Below are positions 7,888 through 16,296 of a stretch of DNA of 64,000 bases, one piece after another. Both the position numbers and the translations under genes were made by a program. Positions within the stretch are counted from its first letter, which is position 1; every line of letters starts with the position of its first letter. The notes under the pieces were generated by a model. That model saw nothing but the letters and a program-made list of their open reading frames with translations. It was not told the DNA's origin and made no database searches. Where the stretch lies: the NCBI RefSeq assembly GCF_000023885.1, contig NC_013165.1:868001-932000 (forward strand), written 5' to 3'. The DNA is from Slackia heliotrinireducens DSM 20476. GTDB taxonomy: Bacteria; Actinomycetota; Coriobacteriia; Coriobacteriales; Eggerthellaceae.

Positions 7888-9687
7888 CTATGCGGCCTCG
7901 GCCTCGGACTTCGACTTCTGGGATGCGATGGTCTTGACGCCCTTGACGGCCAGGATGATGGCCAGGACGAACAGGGCGATGGCAAGCGCCAGCTGAACGA
8001 TAGGGGCGAAGATGTCGCCTCCGGCCATGATGGCAACCACCTTGGTCTGCATGGTAAGGGCCAGAGACGTCAGCGTGACGAGCAGCATGAAAGCCATCGG
8101 CAGATAGAACATCTTGTTGTTCCTGCCCATGTTGCCGAGCCACGTGCAAACCGTGAGCAGCGCCAATGCGGCAAGCAGCTGATTCGCCGCGCCGAAAAGC
8201 GGCCAGATGATGGTGTAGCCGGTCATGCCCAACCCAATGCCCAGGACGACGGTGATGACCGTGGCGACATACTTGTTGGACAGGACCTTGCGAAAGCCGG
8301 TGAGTTCTTCTGCGGTCTTGCCTGCGGGAATCCACAGCTCCTGGAACATGTAGCGCGCAAGACGGGTTGCGGTGTCCAGGGATGTCAGGCAGAAGGCCGA
8401 CACTGCCAGAATCAGCAGGGCGTAGGCGAGTTGCTGCGTGCCGCCGATGAAAGGAATGACGGCGAGCATCTGGGAAAGACCGTCTGCGAACACCTGGGTA
8501 GGCGAGGCGTAGCCGCCGGCGCTGTATTGGGCCCACACGAAGCCGACGGCGCACAAAGACAGCACGGCCAAAAGGCACTCGATGAGCATGCCGCCGTAGG
8601 CGATGGGCTGTGCCTGGGATTCCTTCTCGATCTGTTTGGAAGTGGTACCGGAGGCGACCAGACTATGGAAGCCGGAAATGGCGCCGCAGGCGATGGTCAC
8701 GAACAAAGCCGGGAACAGGAAGCCTCCCTGGGCCGCCTTGTTGATCACGGCAAGGCCGGTTTCGGGATCGACGATGGCAGCCCCCGTAGTTACATCGTAT
8801 GCGGTGTTGGTGACCGAGAAACCTGCGAAGGCGGGAATCTGCAGGTCGCCGGCAACTCCCATGACGCCCGCGCCGACAACTGCGACGATGGCAAGTACCA
8901 GCATGCCGTACAACAGGTAGCTCGACAGATAGTCGCGCGGCTGCAGGAGGATCCACACGGGGGTGACGGAGGCGATCAGGATGTAGACGCCCAGAATGTA
9001 CATCCAGGCATCGTGGCCGAGCGTGATGACATTGGGCAGGTTGTATCCCACAGCCACGATGGCGACGATGACCACGATGGCTGCCGCAACGTTCGCCGCG
9101 GTGGGGATGCTGCGGCCGCGAGTTGCAAAACCCCAGATGACGGCTGCCACGATAAACAGAGTGGAGATCATGGCGACCTGGGAGTTCTGAATGTTGATGA
9201 CGTCGGTCTGCGTAGGCATGACCTGGAAGGTGTTGGCTACGATGGATGCGAAGGCGGCCACCACCAGAACAAGGGTAAGGTACGCGAACACGCAGAAGAG
9301 TTTCTTGGCGTCTTCTCCGATGTTGTCACGGACGACGGTGGCCAGCGTCGCGCCTTTGTTGCGGATGGATGCCAAAAGCGAGCCGAAGTCATGCTGCGCT
9401 CCGAAAAAGATGCCTCCGATCAGGACCCACAGGAGCACGGGAACCCAGCCGAACACCGCGGCCTGGATGGGACCGTTGATGGGACCCGCTCCGGCGATGG
9501 ACGAGAAGTGGTGGCCCAGCACGACATAGGGTTTGGCGGGAACGAAGTCCACGCCGTCCTCCAGCTCATGGGCGGGGGTCACCCTATCGGGCTCGATGCC
9601 CCATTGTTTTGCCAGCCAGCTGCCGTAAAAGACGTATCCGCAGATCAAAACGGCGATGCTGACAAGCAGGACGAGTATTGCATTCAT
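7888..9687 (-). CDS. cstA: Carbon starvation protein A (peptide/pyruvate transporter)
   Basis: 599-residue polytopic membrane protein with roughly 15-18 hydrophobic segments. The N-terminal motif 'PAKPYVVLGHHFSSIAGAGP' followed by 'INGPIQAAVFGWVP' and 'GAQHDFGSLLASIRNKG' is diagnostic of CstA. Family members import peptides during carbon starvation and some import pyruvate; either suits an amino-acid-fermenting anaerobe. The C-terminus is charged and cytoplasmic. ATG at 9687 is preceded (minus strand) by AGGAGGATTC. An unrecognised gene ends 17 bases upstream on the same strand, so the two probably share a transcript. A strong terminator follows. Confidence 0.93.
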   Translation of the reverse strand: MNAILVLLVSIAVLICGYVFYGSWLAKQWGIEPDRVTPAHELEDGVDFVPAKPYVVLGHHFSSIAGAGPINGPIQAAVFGWVPVLLWVLIGGIFFGAQHDFGSLLASIRNKGATLATVVRDNIGEDAKKLFCVFAYLTLVLVVAAFASIVANTFQVMPTQTDVINIQNSQVAMISTLFIVAAVIWGFATRGRSIPTAANVAAAIVVIVAIVAVGYNLPNVITLGHDAWMYILGVYILIASVTPVWILLQPRDYLSSYLLYGMLVLAIVAVVGAGVMGVAGDLQIPAFAGFSVTNTAYDVTTGAAIVDPETGLAVINKAAQGGFLFPALFVTIACGAISGFHSLVASGTTSKQIEKESQAQPIAYGGMLIECLLAVLSLCAVGFVWAQYSAGGYASPTQVFADGLSQMLAVIPFIGGTQQLAYALLILAVSAFCLTSLDTATRLARYMFQELWIPAGKTAEELTGFRKVLSNKYVATVITVVLGIGLGMTGYTIIWPLFGAANQLLAALALLTVCTWLGNMGRNNKMFYLPMAFMLLVTLTSLALTMQTKVVAIMAGGDIFAPIVQLALAIALFVLAIILAVKGVKTIASQKSKSEAEAA

Positions 9688-9704
9688 GAGTACGAATCCT
9701 CCTG

Positions 9705-10214
9705 TCAGTATGCCGCAGGAAGCGACGCATTGGCCTTAAGAACCTCGCGCAGCCGCTCGCCCGCGGCGTTGGTAATGACACGTTTACGGGGATCCCTCGA
9801 TAAGTCCACCACGGCGATGCGCAAGTCTGTCCAGCCTTTCAATCCGAACAGATAGTTCTTGCGCCAGCGTATGCGACGCACGACAGCATCGATTCCGTCT
9901 TCGGTACTGTTTGCAATAACGACCAAAGAGAGATTGGTGGACATATGGTTCTCGCTCAGATGCACAAACTGCAGGCCCTCGGATTTCAGGAATTCAGCGC
10001 CGCCTAGAATTGCATTCTTTTCGAGATGGCCGACAATGTCGAAAAGAATGTATTCGTGCGAGTTCGCTTCCCAGAGTTTCACGTTCTTGGACCCCACATA
10101 TCTTGAGTCCTCTCCGTGAAACGCTGCGAAACCAGGGAATGTGCGGTTGGACAGCGTGAAGTCACGCGAGACGTCGAACCACGCCTCGTGGGCGGCAAGC
10201 AGACGGTTTAGCAC
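9705..10214 (-). CDS. Hypothetical protein upstream of cstA; real start probably further upstream
   Basis: Unrecognised soluble protein. From the first canonical start (GTG at 10214) it has 169 residues, rich in mixed alpha/beta character ('YILFDIVGHLEKN', 'NLSLVVIANSTEDGIDAVVRRIRW', 'DLRIAVVDLSRDPRKRV'), with no cysteine cluster, signal peptide or membrane segment. That GTG has no ribosome site. The same frame stays open upstream with no ATG, GTG or TTG, and a perfect AGGAGGT (10351-10345) stands 4 and 7 bases before two ATC codons (10340-10338, 10337-10335). Translation may begin there and give 211-212 residues. It ends 17 bases before cstA and is probably co-transcribed with it. Confidence 0.6.
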   Translation of the reverse strand: MLNRLLAAHEAWFDVSRDFTLSNRTFPGFAAFHGEDSRYVGSKNVKLWEANSHEYILFDIVGHLEKNAILGGAEFLKSEGLQFVHLSENHMSTNLSLVVIANSTEDGIDAVVRRIRWRKNYLFGLKGWTDLRIAVVDLSRDPRKRVITNAAGERLREVLKANASLPAAY

Positions 10215-10471
10215 GGCTCGAGCTTCGACTAAGGTTTCTTTCCCCGTGTCAGGGATCTGCTTCGGCTGGGCAGAATTCCCCTCTTCGTTACAGTCTTGCT
10301 CGGATGCCTGCGGTTGATTCGCTTTGCCCCCTACGATGATGTTTACCTCCTGATGCTCGTAAACGATTGGCGGGACAGTTTAGTGCACAGGCACTGAAAG
10401 GCAACAAACGATTGCGGGCGAAAAGAGGGTTTGCAGTTGCATTTCCCGCGAAACTGCACAAGGCAGCGGGT

Positions 10472-10507
10472 AAAGAAAAAGGCCAGGGCGAACGAGTGCT
10501 CCGGCCT
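10472..10507 (-). terminator. Terminator downstream of tRNA-Ala
   Basis: On the minus strand AGGCC (10507-10503) and GGCC (10484-10481) close a stem around a GGAGCACTCGTTCGCCCT-type loop that can pair further, followed by TTTTTCTTTA. It starts 10 bases after the tRNA CCA end. Confidence 0.7.
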
Positions 10508-10516
10508 GATGATTCC

Positions 10517-10592
10517 TGGTGGAGATGAAGGGATTCGAACCCTCGGCCCCCACGTTGCGAACGTGATGCTCTCCCAGCTGAGCTACATCCCC
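10517..10592 (-). tRNA. tRNA-Ala, anticodon CGC
   Basis: Full 76-base cloverleaf on the minus strand. Acceptor GGGGATG pairs with CATCTCC with the alanine identity pair G3-U70. The D arm AGCTCAGCTGGGAGAGC, anticodon stem CACG/CGTG around loop TTCGCAA (anticodon CGC), and T arm GAGGGTTCGAATCCCTTC are all present. The CCA end is encoded. It reads GCG codons, which are frequent in this GC-rich sequence. It stands alone and is followed by a terminator. Confidence 0.96.
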
Positions 10593-10667
10593 AGAAATAG
10601 GCAAGGCAATATATTGGCGTGATTCACCTTGTGTGTCAACCCCTCCATTTGAAAACCACGCCGCATG

Positions 10668-12149
10668 CTATGTCGCCTGGCCAGAATCTTCTCCGAACCA
10701 CGCGACCCGCAGCCGCCTGATGCCTTCGGCCACGTTTTCCTTCTCGATGGCGGAAAACCCTAGAAGCACGTAGCCGTCCATGCCGTGCATGGATTGCATG
10801 CAGTACAGCCGGGTCGGATACACCCGAACATCCTGCTGCGCGGCCAGCCGGATCAGCTCCTCCTGCGTCCTGCCGTCTTTCGTGCGCACGAGCAGATACA
10901 GCCCGGCCGTGCCGCCGAGGATGTCGATGCGGTCGCCCATTTCCCGATCGAGAGATTCCATGACCAGGGCATGGATGGCCTCGTACTCCGCTGTGACGCG
11001 CCGCGTGTTGCGGGTCCAGTAACCGCGGGCCATGTACAGCCGCAGGACCTCCTGGGTTAGCCAGGGCACCGGGCAATAGTACTGCTCGTGGGCGCGCTTC
11101 CAGCGCGACATCAGGCGCTGCGGCAGAACCATGTAACTGACGCGCAGTGCGGGGGAGAGCATCTTGGACATAGTGCCCAGGTAAATCACGCGGCCGTCGG
11201 TGTCCATGGACTGCAGCGTCTGCAGCGGCCGGTCCGAATACAGGAACTCGCGGCAATAGTCGTCCTCGATGATGAACGCGTCGTTGTCCATGGCCCAGCG
11301 AAGCGTGCGTATGCGCGTGAGAATGGGCATGAGCGATCCAGTGGGGAACTGCACCGACGGCGTCAGGAACACGAGCTTCGCGTTGCTGGCCTGCAAGGCG
11401 TCTGTGAAATGGACGTTCGGCTCCATCTCGCCTCCGATGGCGGCGGGCAGCGGCACAACCGTGAATCCGCGGTTGCGAAACACGTCCCGTACGCCCCGAT
11501 AGCCAGGATCTTCCATCCCTACGATGTCGAACTGAGAGTTGAACAGGGTCAATATGCTGTCCACGGCCGGCTGGGTGCCTGGCAGAATGACAATCTGGTC
11601 GGCCGTGCAGTCGACGGAACGCGTGCGACGCAGCCAACGCGCTATCTCGATGCGAAGCCCGGGCTCGCCCCAAGCGTTGCCGTACTGCGCCGTGCGGCCG
11701 CCGACGGTTTCCAGCACCTCGTCGGTAAGCAGGCGCCAGGTGCGCGAGGGAAATGACTTGGGGCTGCGGTCTCCATAGGTGAAGTCATATGGCGTATCCG
11801 ATTTGGTATTGTACGGGTCTTCGGCGAAGACCGCTTCGATGCTGGTCCCTTTCGGCACGACGGAGGATGCGGCAGGAAAGGCCTCACCGAACTTCACCCG
11901 CATGAACTCGACGTCGTTGACGACGTAGCCCGATCCCGTCCGGCTTTTGACGAAACCTTCGGTCAGCAGCTGCTGGTACGCCATCTCAACCGTATTGCGG
12001 GACACATGCAGCTCGTGGGCCAGACGCCGGATGGGTGTCAGCTTCTCTCCGGCAACAAGGTCGCCTGATTCGATATCCTGCCTGATGCCTTCATATATCT
12101 GTGTGTATAAATTTGTGGTGCTCGATCTGTCGATATCCTTCATAAACAC
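10668..12149 (-). CDS. MocR-type transcriptional regulator (GntR winged helix plus aminotransferase fold)
   Basis: 493 residues. Residues ~10-75 form a GntR winged helix ('IYEGIRQDIESGDLVAGEKL', 'RRLAHELHVSRNTVEMAYQQL'). From about residue 110 on there is a class I aminotransferase fold with a PLP site: 'DPGYRGVRDVFRNRGF', 'PSVQFPTGSLMP', 'IIEDDYCREF' and the likely Schiff-base lysine in 'LGTMSKMLSPALR'. MocR/PdxR proteins sense PLP or amino-compounds and act at nearby genes. It is divergent from napG with under 100 bases between the starts, so it may control the nap operon or itself; the ligand is unknown. The first ATG or the ATG two codons later could be the start. Confidence 0.88.
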   Translation of the reverse strand: MFMKDIDRSSTTNLYTQIYEGIRQDIESGDLVAGEKLTPIRRLAHELHVSRNTVEMAYQQLLTEGFVKSRTGSGYVVNDVEFMRVKFGEAFPAASSVVPKGTSIEAVFAEDPYNTKSDTPYDFTYGDRSPKSFPSRTWRLLTDEVLETVGGRTAQYGNAWGEPGLRIEIARWLRRTRSVDCTADQIVILPGTQPAVDSILTLFNSQFDIVGMEDPGYRGVRDVFRNRGFTVVPLPAAIGGEMEPNVHFTDALQASNAKLVFLTPSVQFPTGSLMPILTRIRTLRWAMDNDAFIIEDDYCREFLYSDRPLQTLQSMDTDGRVIYLGTMSKMLSPALRVSYMVLPQRLMSRWKRAHEQYYCPVPWLTQEVLRLYMARGYWTRNTRRVTAEYEAIHALVMESLDREMGDRIDILGGTAGLYLLVRTKDGRTQEELIRLAAQQDVRVYPTRLYCMQSMHGMDGYVLLGFSAIEKENVAEGIRRLRVAWFGEDSGQAT

Positions 12150-12245
12150 TGCACCTTAGACGAACTTGTGACCTGGGGCTCAACCGATTGTCCCCATCAT
12201 TTTATCGTAAAGCGTCCCTGTATGTTATTCGTTTATCGGCATATT

Positions 12246-12959
12246 ATGAAAGAACATCGAGAAATGGGGGGAAGTAGATTGAATTTCTCAACTGTGGCCA
12301 AGGTGGCTGCGGGTGCAATCGTCGCCGCTGAAGTCGTTGCCGGTCTTGCCGATTCTTCCGACGATCTGCTCCGCCCTCCGGGAGCCGGAGACGAAAAGGA
12401 TTTCCTGTCCAAGTGCATCAAATGCGGGCGCTGCATCGAAGCGTGCCCGTATCAGGCGCTTTACGCCCAAACTGGGGCGTTCGGCGCAGGCATCGGCGCG
12501 CCCACTCTGAACGTGCGCAACCAGGCTTGCCGTATGTGCGAGGACATGCCCTGCATCCCCGTGTGCCCGACCGGCGCATTGGAGAAGCTTGAAACGCGCA
12601 ACGACATCCGCATGGGTCTGGCGGTCATCGACCGCGAGCACTGCATCGCCATCAAGGGCATGCGTTGCGAGGTCTGCTACCGAGCCTGCCCGCTTATCGA
12701 CCGCGCCATTACCTTGGATAAGCGCGTCCGCGACAACGACTACATCCATACGGTGTTCGAACCGATCATCGACGTCGACGCATGCACCGGCTGCGGCCTG
12801 TGCGTGGAGCGTTGCGTCGTCACCGATCCCTGCGTCCCCATCAAGATCGTGCGCGACCGCGAAGATGCGATTCGCCAGATCGAAGAGGAGCAGGCTAAAG
12901 AGATTTCCAGCGCATACGGTGCGTCCGAAGGAAAATGGGCGCCCGCGGGTTCTTACTAA
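12246..12959 (+). CDS. napG: Periplasmic-nitrate-reductase-type ferredoxin NapG
   Basis: About 237 residues with four cysteine groups for [4Fe-4S] clusters: 'CIKCGRCIEACP', 'CRMCEDMPCIPVCP', 'CEVCYRACP' and 'CTGCGLCVERC', in the NapG/MauM order. NapG works with membrane NapH to pass quinol electrons toward NapAB. The unusual point is the N-terminus: a hydrophobic stretch 'VAKVAAGAIVAAEVVAGLA' is present, but the twin-arginine motif expected for Tat export of NapG is missing (only 'GSRLNFSTVAK'). The start is uncertain: ATG 12246 lacks a ribosome site, ATG 12264 is possible, and TTG 12279 has GGGGGGA eight bases upstream. First gene of the nap cluster; napA follows after 62 bases. Confidence 0.82.
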   Translation: MKEHREMGGSRLNFSTVAKVAAGAIVAAEVVAGLADSSDDLLRPPGAGDEKDFLSKCIKCGRCIEACPYQALYAQTGAFGAGIGAPTLNVRNQACRMCEDMPCIPVCPTGALEKLETRNDIRMGLAVIDREHCIAIKGMRCEVCYRACPLIDRAITLDKRVRDNDYIHTVFEPIIDVDACTGCGLCVERCVVTDPCVPIKIVRDREDAIRQIEEEQAKEISSAYGASEGKWAPAGSY

Positions 12960-13021
12960 TATATGTAAGTCAGTGCAAGCGAGTTATCGGTTGAGGGAAA
13001 ACGAAAGAAAAGGAGAGGGAA

Positions 13022-15577
13022 ATGGATCTTTCTAGGCGAGCGTTTGTGAAATCGTCCGCCGTCGCAGCGGCTATGATGGCTGCTGGCGGTAGCTTGGCTG
13101 CCATGGCCGGCTGCAGCAACGGTGGCTCGACGGACGCAGGCGGCGATTCTGCCGCAACCGGAAACATCGAGGTCAAATCGGCCGTTTGCCGTTACTGCGG
13201 CTGCGGTTGCGGCGTTCTGGTCAGCGTGGCCGACGGCAAGGTCATCCAGGTCGCGGGCGACCCCGATTGCCAGTCCAACCTTGGCCTGAACTGCATCAAG
13301 GGCTACTATCTGGGCAGCCTGCTGTATGGTGAGAACCGCCTTACCAAGCCCATGATCCGCGACGACGCGGGCACCAAAGGAACGGGCGAAGGCCTCCGCG
13401 AGGCCGAGTGGGACGAGGTTCTTGACCTGGTAGCCTCCAAGCTGAAGGAGACCTGGAAGAACGATAAGAGCCGTCTGGCGTTCTGGGGTTCCGGCCAGCA
13501 GCCCATCACCGAGGGCTATCTGCAATCTAAGTTCTGGAAGGCCGGTCTGCTGTCTAACAACATCGACCCCAATGCACGCATGTGCATGGCTTCCGCCGTC
13601 GTGGGCTTCATGAACGTTTTCGGTACCGACGAGCCCGCCGGCTGCTACAGCGACATCGACAACGCCGACGTGTTCATCACCTGGGGCGCCAACATGGCCG
13701 AAGCGCATCCCATGCTGTTCAGCCGCGTGTCCGCTCGTAAGCTGGCCGACGAGAACGTCAAACACATCGACATCACCACGCTGAAGACCCGTACGTCCAC
13801 CGATGCCGAGCACGTCCTGCTGTTCCGCCCCGGCACGGATCTGGCCATCACCAACTGCATCATGAACTACCTGATTAAGAACGACACGTACGACAAGCAG
13901 TTTGTCGCCGATCACCTGCAGTTCAAGATGGGCACCGAAAACATCGGCTACCCCTACGAGGACGGTTACGACAAGTCCGACATCGGCTCCAAGGTTGACG
14001 AAACCACGCCCTGCACGTTCGAAGAGTTCGCAGCCCGCCTGGAGGACTACACCCTGGAATACACCAGCAACCTGTCCGGCGTGTCCCAAGAAGACCTGCA
14101 GATGCTGATCGACGTGTTCTCCGATCCCGAGCTGCGCGTCATGTCCCTGTGGACGATGGGCGTGAACCAGCATCATCGCGGCACGTGGATGAACCACAAC
14201 CTGCACAACCTGCACCTCATCTCCGGCAAGTACGGCAAGCCCGGCTGCACCGCGTTCTCCCTGACCGGCCAGCCTTCCGCCTGCGGTACCGCCCGCGAGG
14301 TAGGCACCTTCTGCCACCGCCTGCCCGCCGACCTGGTGGTCAAGAACCCGGTCCATCGCCGCTATACCGAGGCCGTCTGGGATTTGCCCGAAGGCTACCT
14401 GGATGCCATCGAGACCCCAGGCTTCCACACCATCAAGATGTTCCGCGAGATGTCCAAGGGCAACATCGACTTCCTGTGGTCCGCCCATAACAACTGGGCA
14501 CAGTCTCTGCCGAACCTGACCCGTTTCCTGGGCATGGACGGCGAGCACGAGGGCATCTTCGACACGTTCATCGTCGTGAACGAGGTATACCCGACCATAA
14601 CCTGCGACTACGCCGACGTGGTTCTGCCTGCGGCCCTCTGGGTCGAGCGCGAAGGCCAGTTCGGCAATGCCGAGCGCCGCACCAGCGTCTTCCAGAAGTG
14701 CGTCGAGCCCATGGGCGAGGCCAAATGGGACGTCTGGATCATGATGCAGATCGCCCAGCGCGTGCTTGAGGGTGAGAAGATCGGCGATGCCGACGCCTTC
14801 GACCACCTGTTCGGATTCATCTGGGACAAGGAGGCCGGCGACTTCATCGGCGACGATCGCGAGACCAACCGCGCCATCTGGGAGGAGTACCGCATCTTCT
14901 CCAACCCGGAGATGAAGGACACCGTTGCAGCCATCAACACCGAAAACAACATGCACATGGAAGCCAAGCAGCTGGCGCCGTATGACGAATACATCGAGCA
15001 GCACGGCCTGACCTGGCCCGTCCGCGAAGTCGACGGCAAGTGGCTTCCCACCAAGTGGCGCTTCACCTACGGCGACCAGGCAGAGGGCTACGACCAGATC
15101 GGCATCGAAATGTACGGTCAGCAGGGCCTGGCCAACGACATGTCGTTCTACAAGACTCCCGACCAGAAGCCTTCCGTGGTGTTCCGTCCGTACGAGCCGC
15201 CCGCAGAAGAGCCCGACGCCGACTTCCCGTTCTGGTTCTGCACCGGCCGTCTGCTGGAGCACTGGCACACCGGCTCTATGACCCGCAACGTCGCCGAGCT
15301 CGACCGCGCGCTGCCCGAGGCTCTGCTCAACATGAATCCCGCCGATATGGAGAAGCTGGGCCTGAAGGACCGCGACAGGGTCCGCGTCACGTCCCGTCAC
15401 GGCTCTTTCGAAATCACCGTTTCCAACGCGGGTCGCACCGAACCGCCCGAAGGCCTCGTCTTCGCGCCGTTCTTTGCCCGCGAGACGCTGATCAACCTGG
15501 CGGTGCATGATTACTATTGCCCGCTGTCGAAGGAAACCGACTACAAGAAGACCTGCGTCCAGATTGAGAAAGCATAA
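13022..15577 (+). CDS. napA: Periplasmic nitrate reductase catalytic subunit
   Basis: 851-residue molybdopterin enzyme that reduces nitrate to nitrite outside the membrane. Seen: Tat signal 'SRRAFVKSSA' and, unusually, a lipobox-like 'LAAMAGC' ending at Cys31, suggesting a Tat-exported lipoprotein. The [4Fe-4S] motif uses Cys56, Cys59, Cys63 and the Cys in 'GLNCIKGYYL'. The Mo ligand is Cys188 in 'RMCMASAVVGF', with the NapA-type follow-on 'GTDEPAGCYSD'. The C-terminal MopB-binding domain has 'FWFCTGRLLEHWHTGSMTRN', a NapA hallmark. AAGGAGAGGGA precedes the ATG. It lies between napG and the small haem subunit. Formate dehydrogenase is a distant alternative, but the Cys context is that of NapA. 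Confidence 0.93.
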   Translation: MDLSRRAFVKSSAVAAAMMAAGGSLAAMAGCSNGGSTDAGGDSAATGNIEVKSAVCRYCGCGCGVLVSVADGKVIQVAGDPDCQSNLGLNCIKGYYLGSLLYGENRLTKPMIRDDAGTKGTGEGLREAEWDEVLDLVASKLKETWKNDKSRLAFWGSGQQPITEGYLQSKFWKAGLLSNNIDPNARMCMASAVVGFMNVFGTDEPAGCYSDIDNADVFITWGANMAEAHPMLFSRVSARKLADENVKHIDITTLKTRTSTDAEHVLLFRPGTDLAITNCIMNYLIKNDTYDKQFVADHLQFKMGTENIGYPYEDGYDKSDIGSKVDETTPCTFEEFAARLEDYTLEYTSNLSGVSQEDLQMLIDVFSDPELRVMSLWTMGVNQHHRGTWMNHNLHNLHLISGKYGKPGCTAFSLTGQPSACGTAREVGTFCHRLPADLVVKNPVHRRYTEAVWDLPEGYLDAIETPGFHTIKMFREMSKGNIDFLWSAHNNWAQSLPNLTRFLGMDGEHEGIFDTFIVVNEVYPTITCDYADVVLPAALWVEREGQFGNAERRTSVFQKCVEPMGEAKWDVWIMMQIAQRVLEGEKIGDADAFDHLFGFIWDKEAGDFIGDDRETNRAIWEEYRIFSNPEMKDTVAAINTENNMHMEAKQLAPYDEYIEQHGLTWPVREVDGKWLPTKWRFTYGDQAEGYDQIGIEMYGQQGLANDMSFYKTPDQKPSVVFRPYEPPAEEPDADFPFWFCTGRLLEHWHTGSMTRNVAELDRALPEALLNMNPADMEKLGLKDRDRVRVTSRHGSFEITVSNAGRTEPPEGLVFAPFFARETLINLAVHDYYCPLSKETDYKKTCVQIEKA

Positions 15578-15587
15578 GGTGAGATTC

Positions 15588-16001
15588 ATGAAGAAACGTG
15601 CATTCATCATTGCGATGTGCATGACGCTGGCACTCTCGTTCGGCGCTGTCGCCGGATGCTCCAGCTCGGATGACGGTGCCGCCAGCAATCCTGACGCCGT
15701 CGCCGGCACCGAGACCACACCGCGCCTCATGCCTGCGCAGCATCAGAAGTACATCGACCGTCCTGCCTATAAGTGCTACAAGTGCCACGGCGCCTCCGAG
15801 AAGGGCAACCCCACGGTTTCCACGTCTCGCGCCATGCCCGCAGGCCACTATGTGGACAACGACCCATCATCCTTCCAGCTCGATCCCAGCCGCGAGGAGT
15901 GCCGCACCTGCCATTCGGTCGACCCGAACAAGCAGATGAACGCTGACGTGCTGGAAGACGCTGAGGTCGAAACCGGCCAGCAGGACCTGGACGAACAGTA
16001 A
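15588..16001 (+). CDS. napB: Dihaem cytochrome c subunit of nitrate reductase (NapB-like)
   Basis: 137 residues. An N-terminal lipoprotein signal (hydrophobic residues 4-22, lipobox 'AVAGC') is followed by a low-complexity linker and two c-type haem sites, 'CYKCH' near residue 63 and 'CRTCH' near 105, with conserved His-containing segments 'LMPAQHQKYIDRP' and 'AMPAGHYVDNDP' resembling the axial-ligand regions of NapB. NapB passes electrons to the NapA Fe-S cluster. The position directly after napA and before napD supports the call. The lipid anchor would tether it, as for NapA. ATG at 15588; the stop codon shares one base with the napD start (TAATG). Confidence 0.85.
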   Translation: MKKRAFIIAMCMTLALSFGAVAGCSSSDDGAASNPDAVAGTETTPRLMPAQHQKYIDRPAYKCYKCHGASEKGNPTVSTSRAMPAGHYVDNDPSSFQLDPSREECRTCHSVDPNKQMNADVLEDAEVETGQQDLDEQ

Positions 16002-16273
16002 TGACGATTTCCAGCCTGATTATCGAAACGCTGCCTTCATACACGCGTGCCGTCTCTGACGAGGCGGCACGCCGCGAGGGCATCGAGGTGCACGGCCTAG
16101 ACGAGGAGACCGGCAAGATCGTCATCACCATCGAGGCGAACGGCATCGATGCCAGCCACAAGATTGCGTCGGACCTCATCATGATCAAAGGTGTGAAGAA
16201 CGTGGACCTGGTGGTGGCGAATTTCGAAGACGACAACCTGCCGGGCAATGCGGCGGGGCCTGGGCAAGAGTAA
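16001..16273 (+). CDS. napD: NapA signal-peptide-binding chaperone NapD
   Basis: 90-residue cytoplasmic protein with the ferredoxin-like NapD fold: 'ISSLIIETLPSYTRAVSDEA', 'IEVHGLDEETGKIVITIEA' and 'IKGVKNVDLVVANFED' match the beta-alpha-beta repeats of the family. NapD binds the twin-arginine signal of NapA and holds back export until the molybdenum cofactor is inserted. This fits the Tat signal on NapA two genes upstream. Its start overlaps the napB stop by one base, so translation is coupled. Confidence 0.85.
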   Translation: MTISSLIIETLPSYTRAVSDEAARREGIEVHGLDEETGKIVITIEANGIDASHKIASDLIMIKGVKNVDLVVANFEDDNLPGNAAGPGQE

Positions 16274-16296
16274 TTGCACAAAGGGGGAGTGTGTTC

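Noticed and set aside
13022-15577. Formate dehydrogenase alpha subunit
   Set aside because: The Mo-ligand context RMCMASAV, GTDEPAGCYSD and the neighbours napG, napB, napD and napH indicate nitrate reductase.
12956-15730. Very long open frame on the minus strand opposite napA (also similar ones opposite alaS at 35139-38024, opposite dmsA-like at 50100-53021 and opposite ccmF at 19104-21824)
   Set aside because: These frames are antisense shadows of strongly coding GC-rich genes. They have no domain, no ribosome site and a low-complexity His/Arg/Gly/Val composition.
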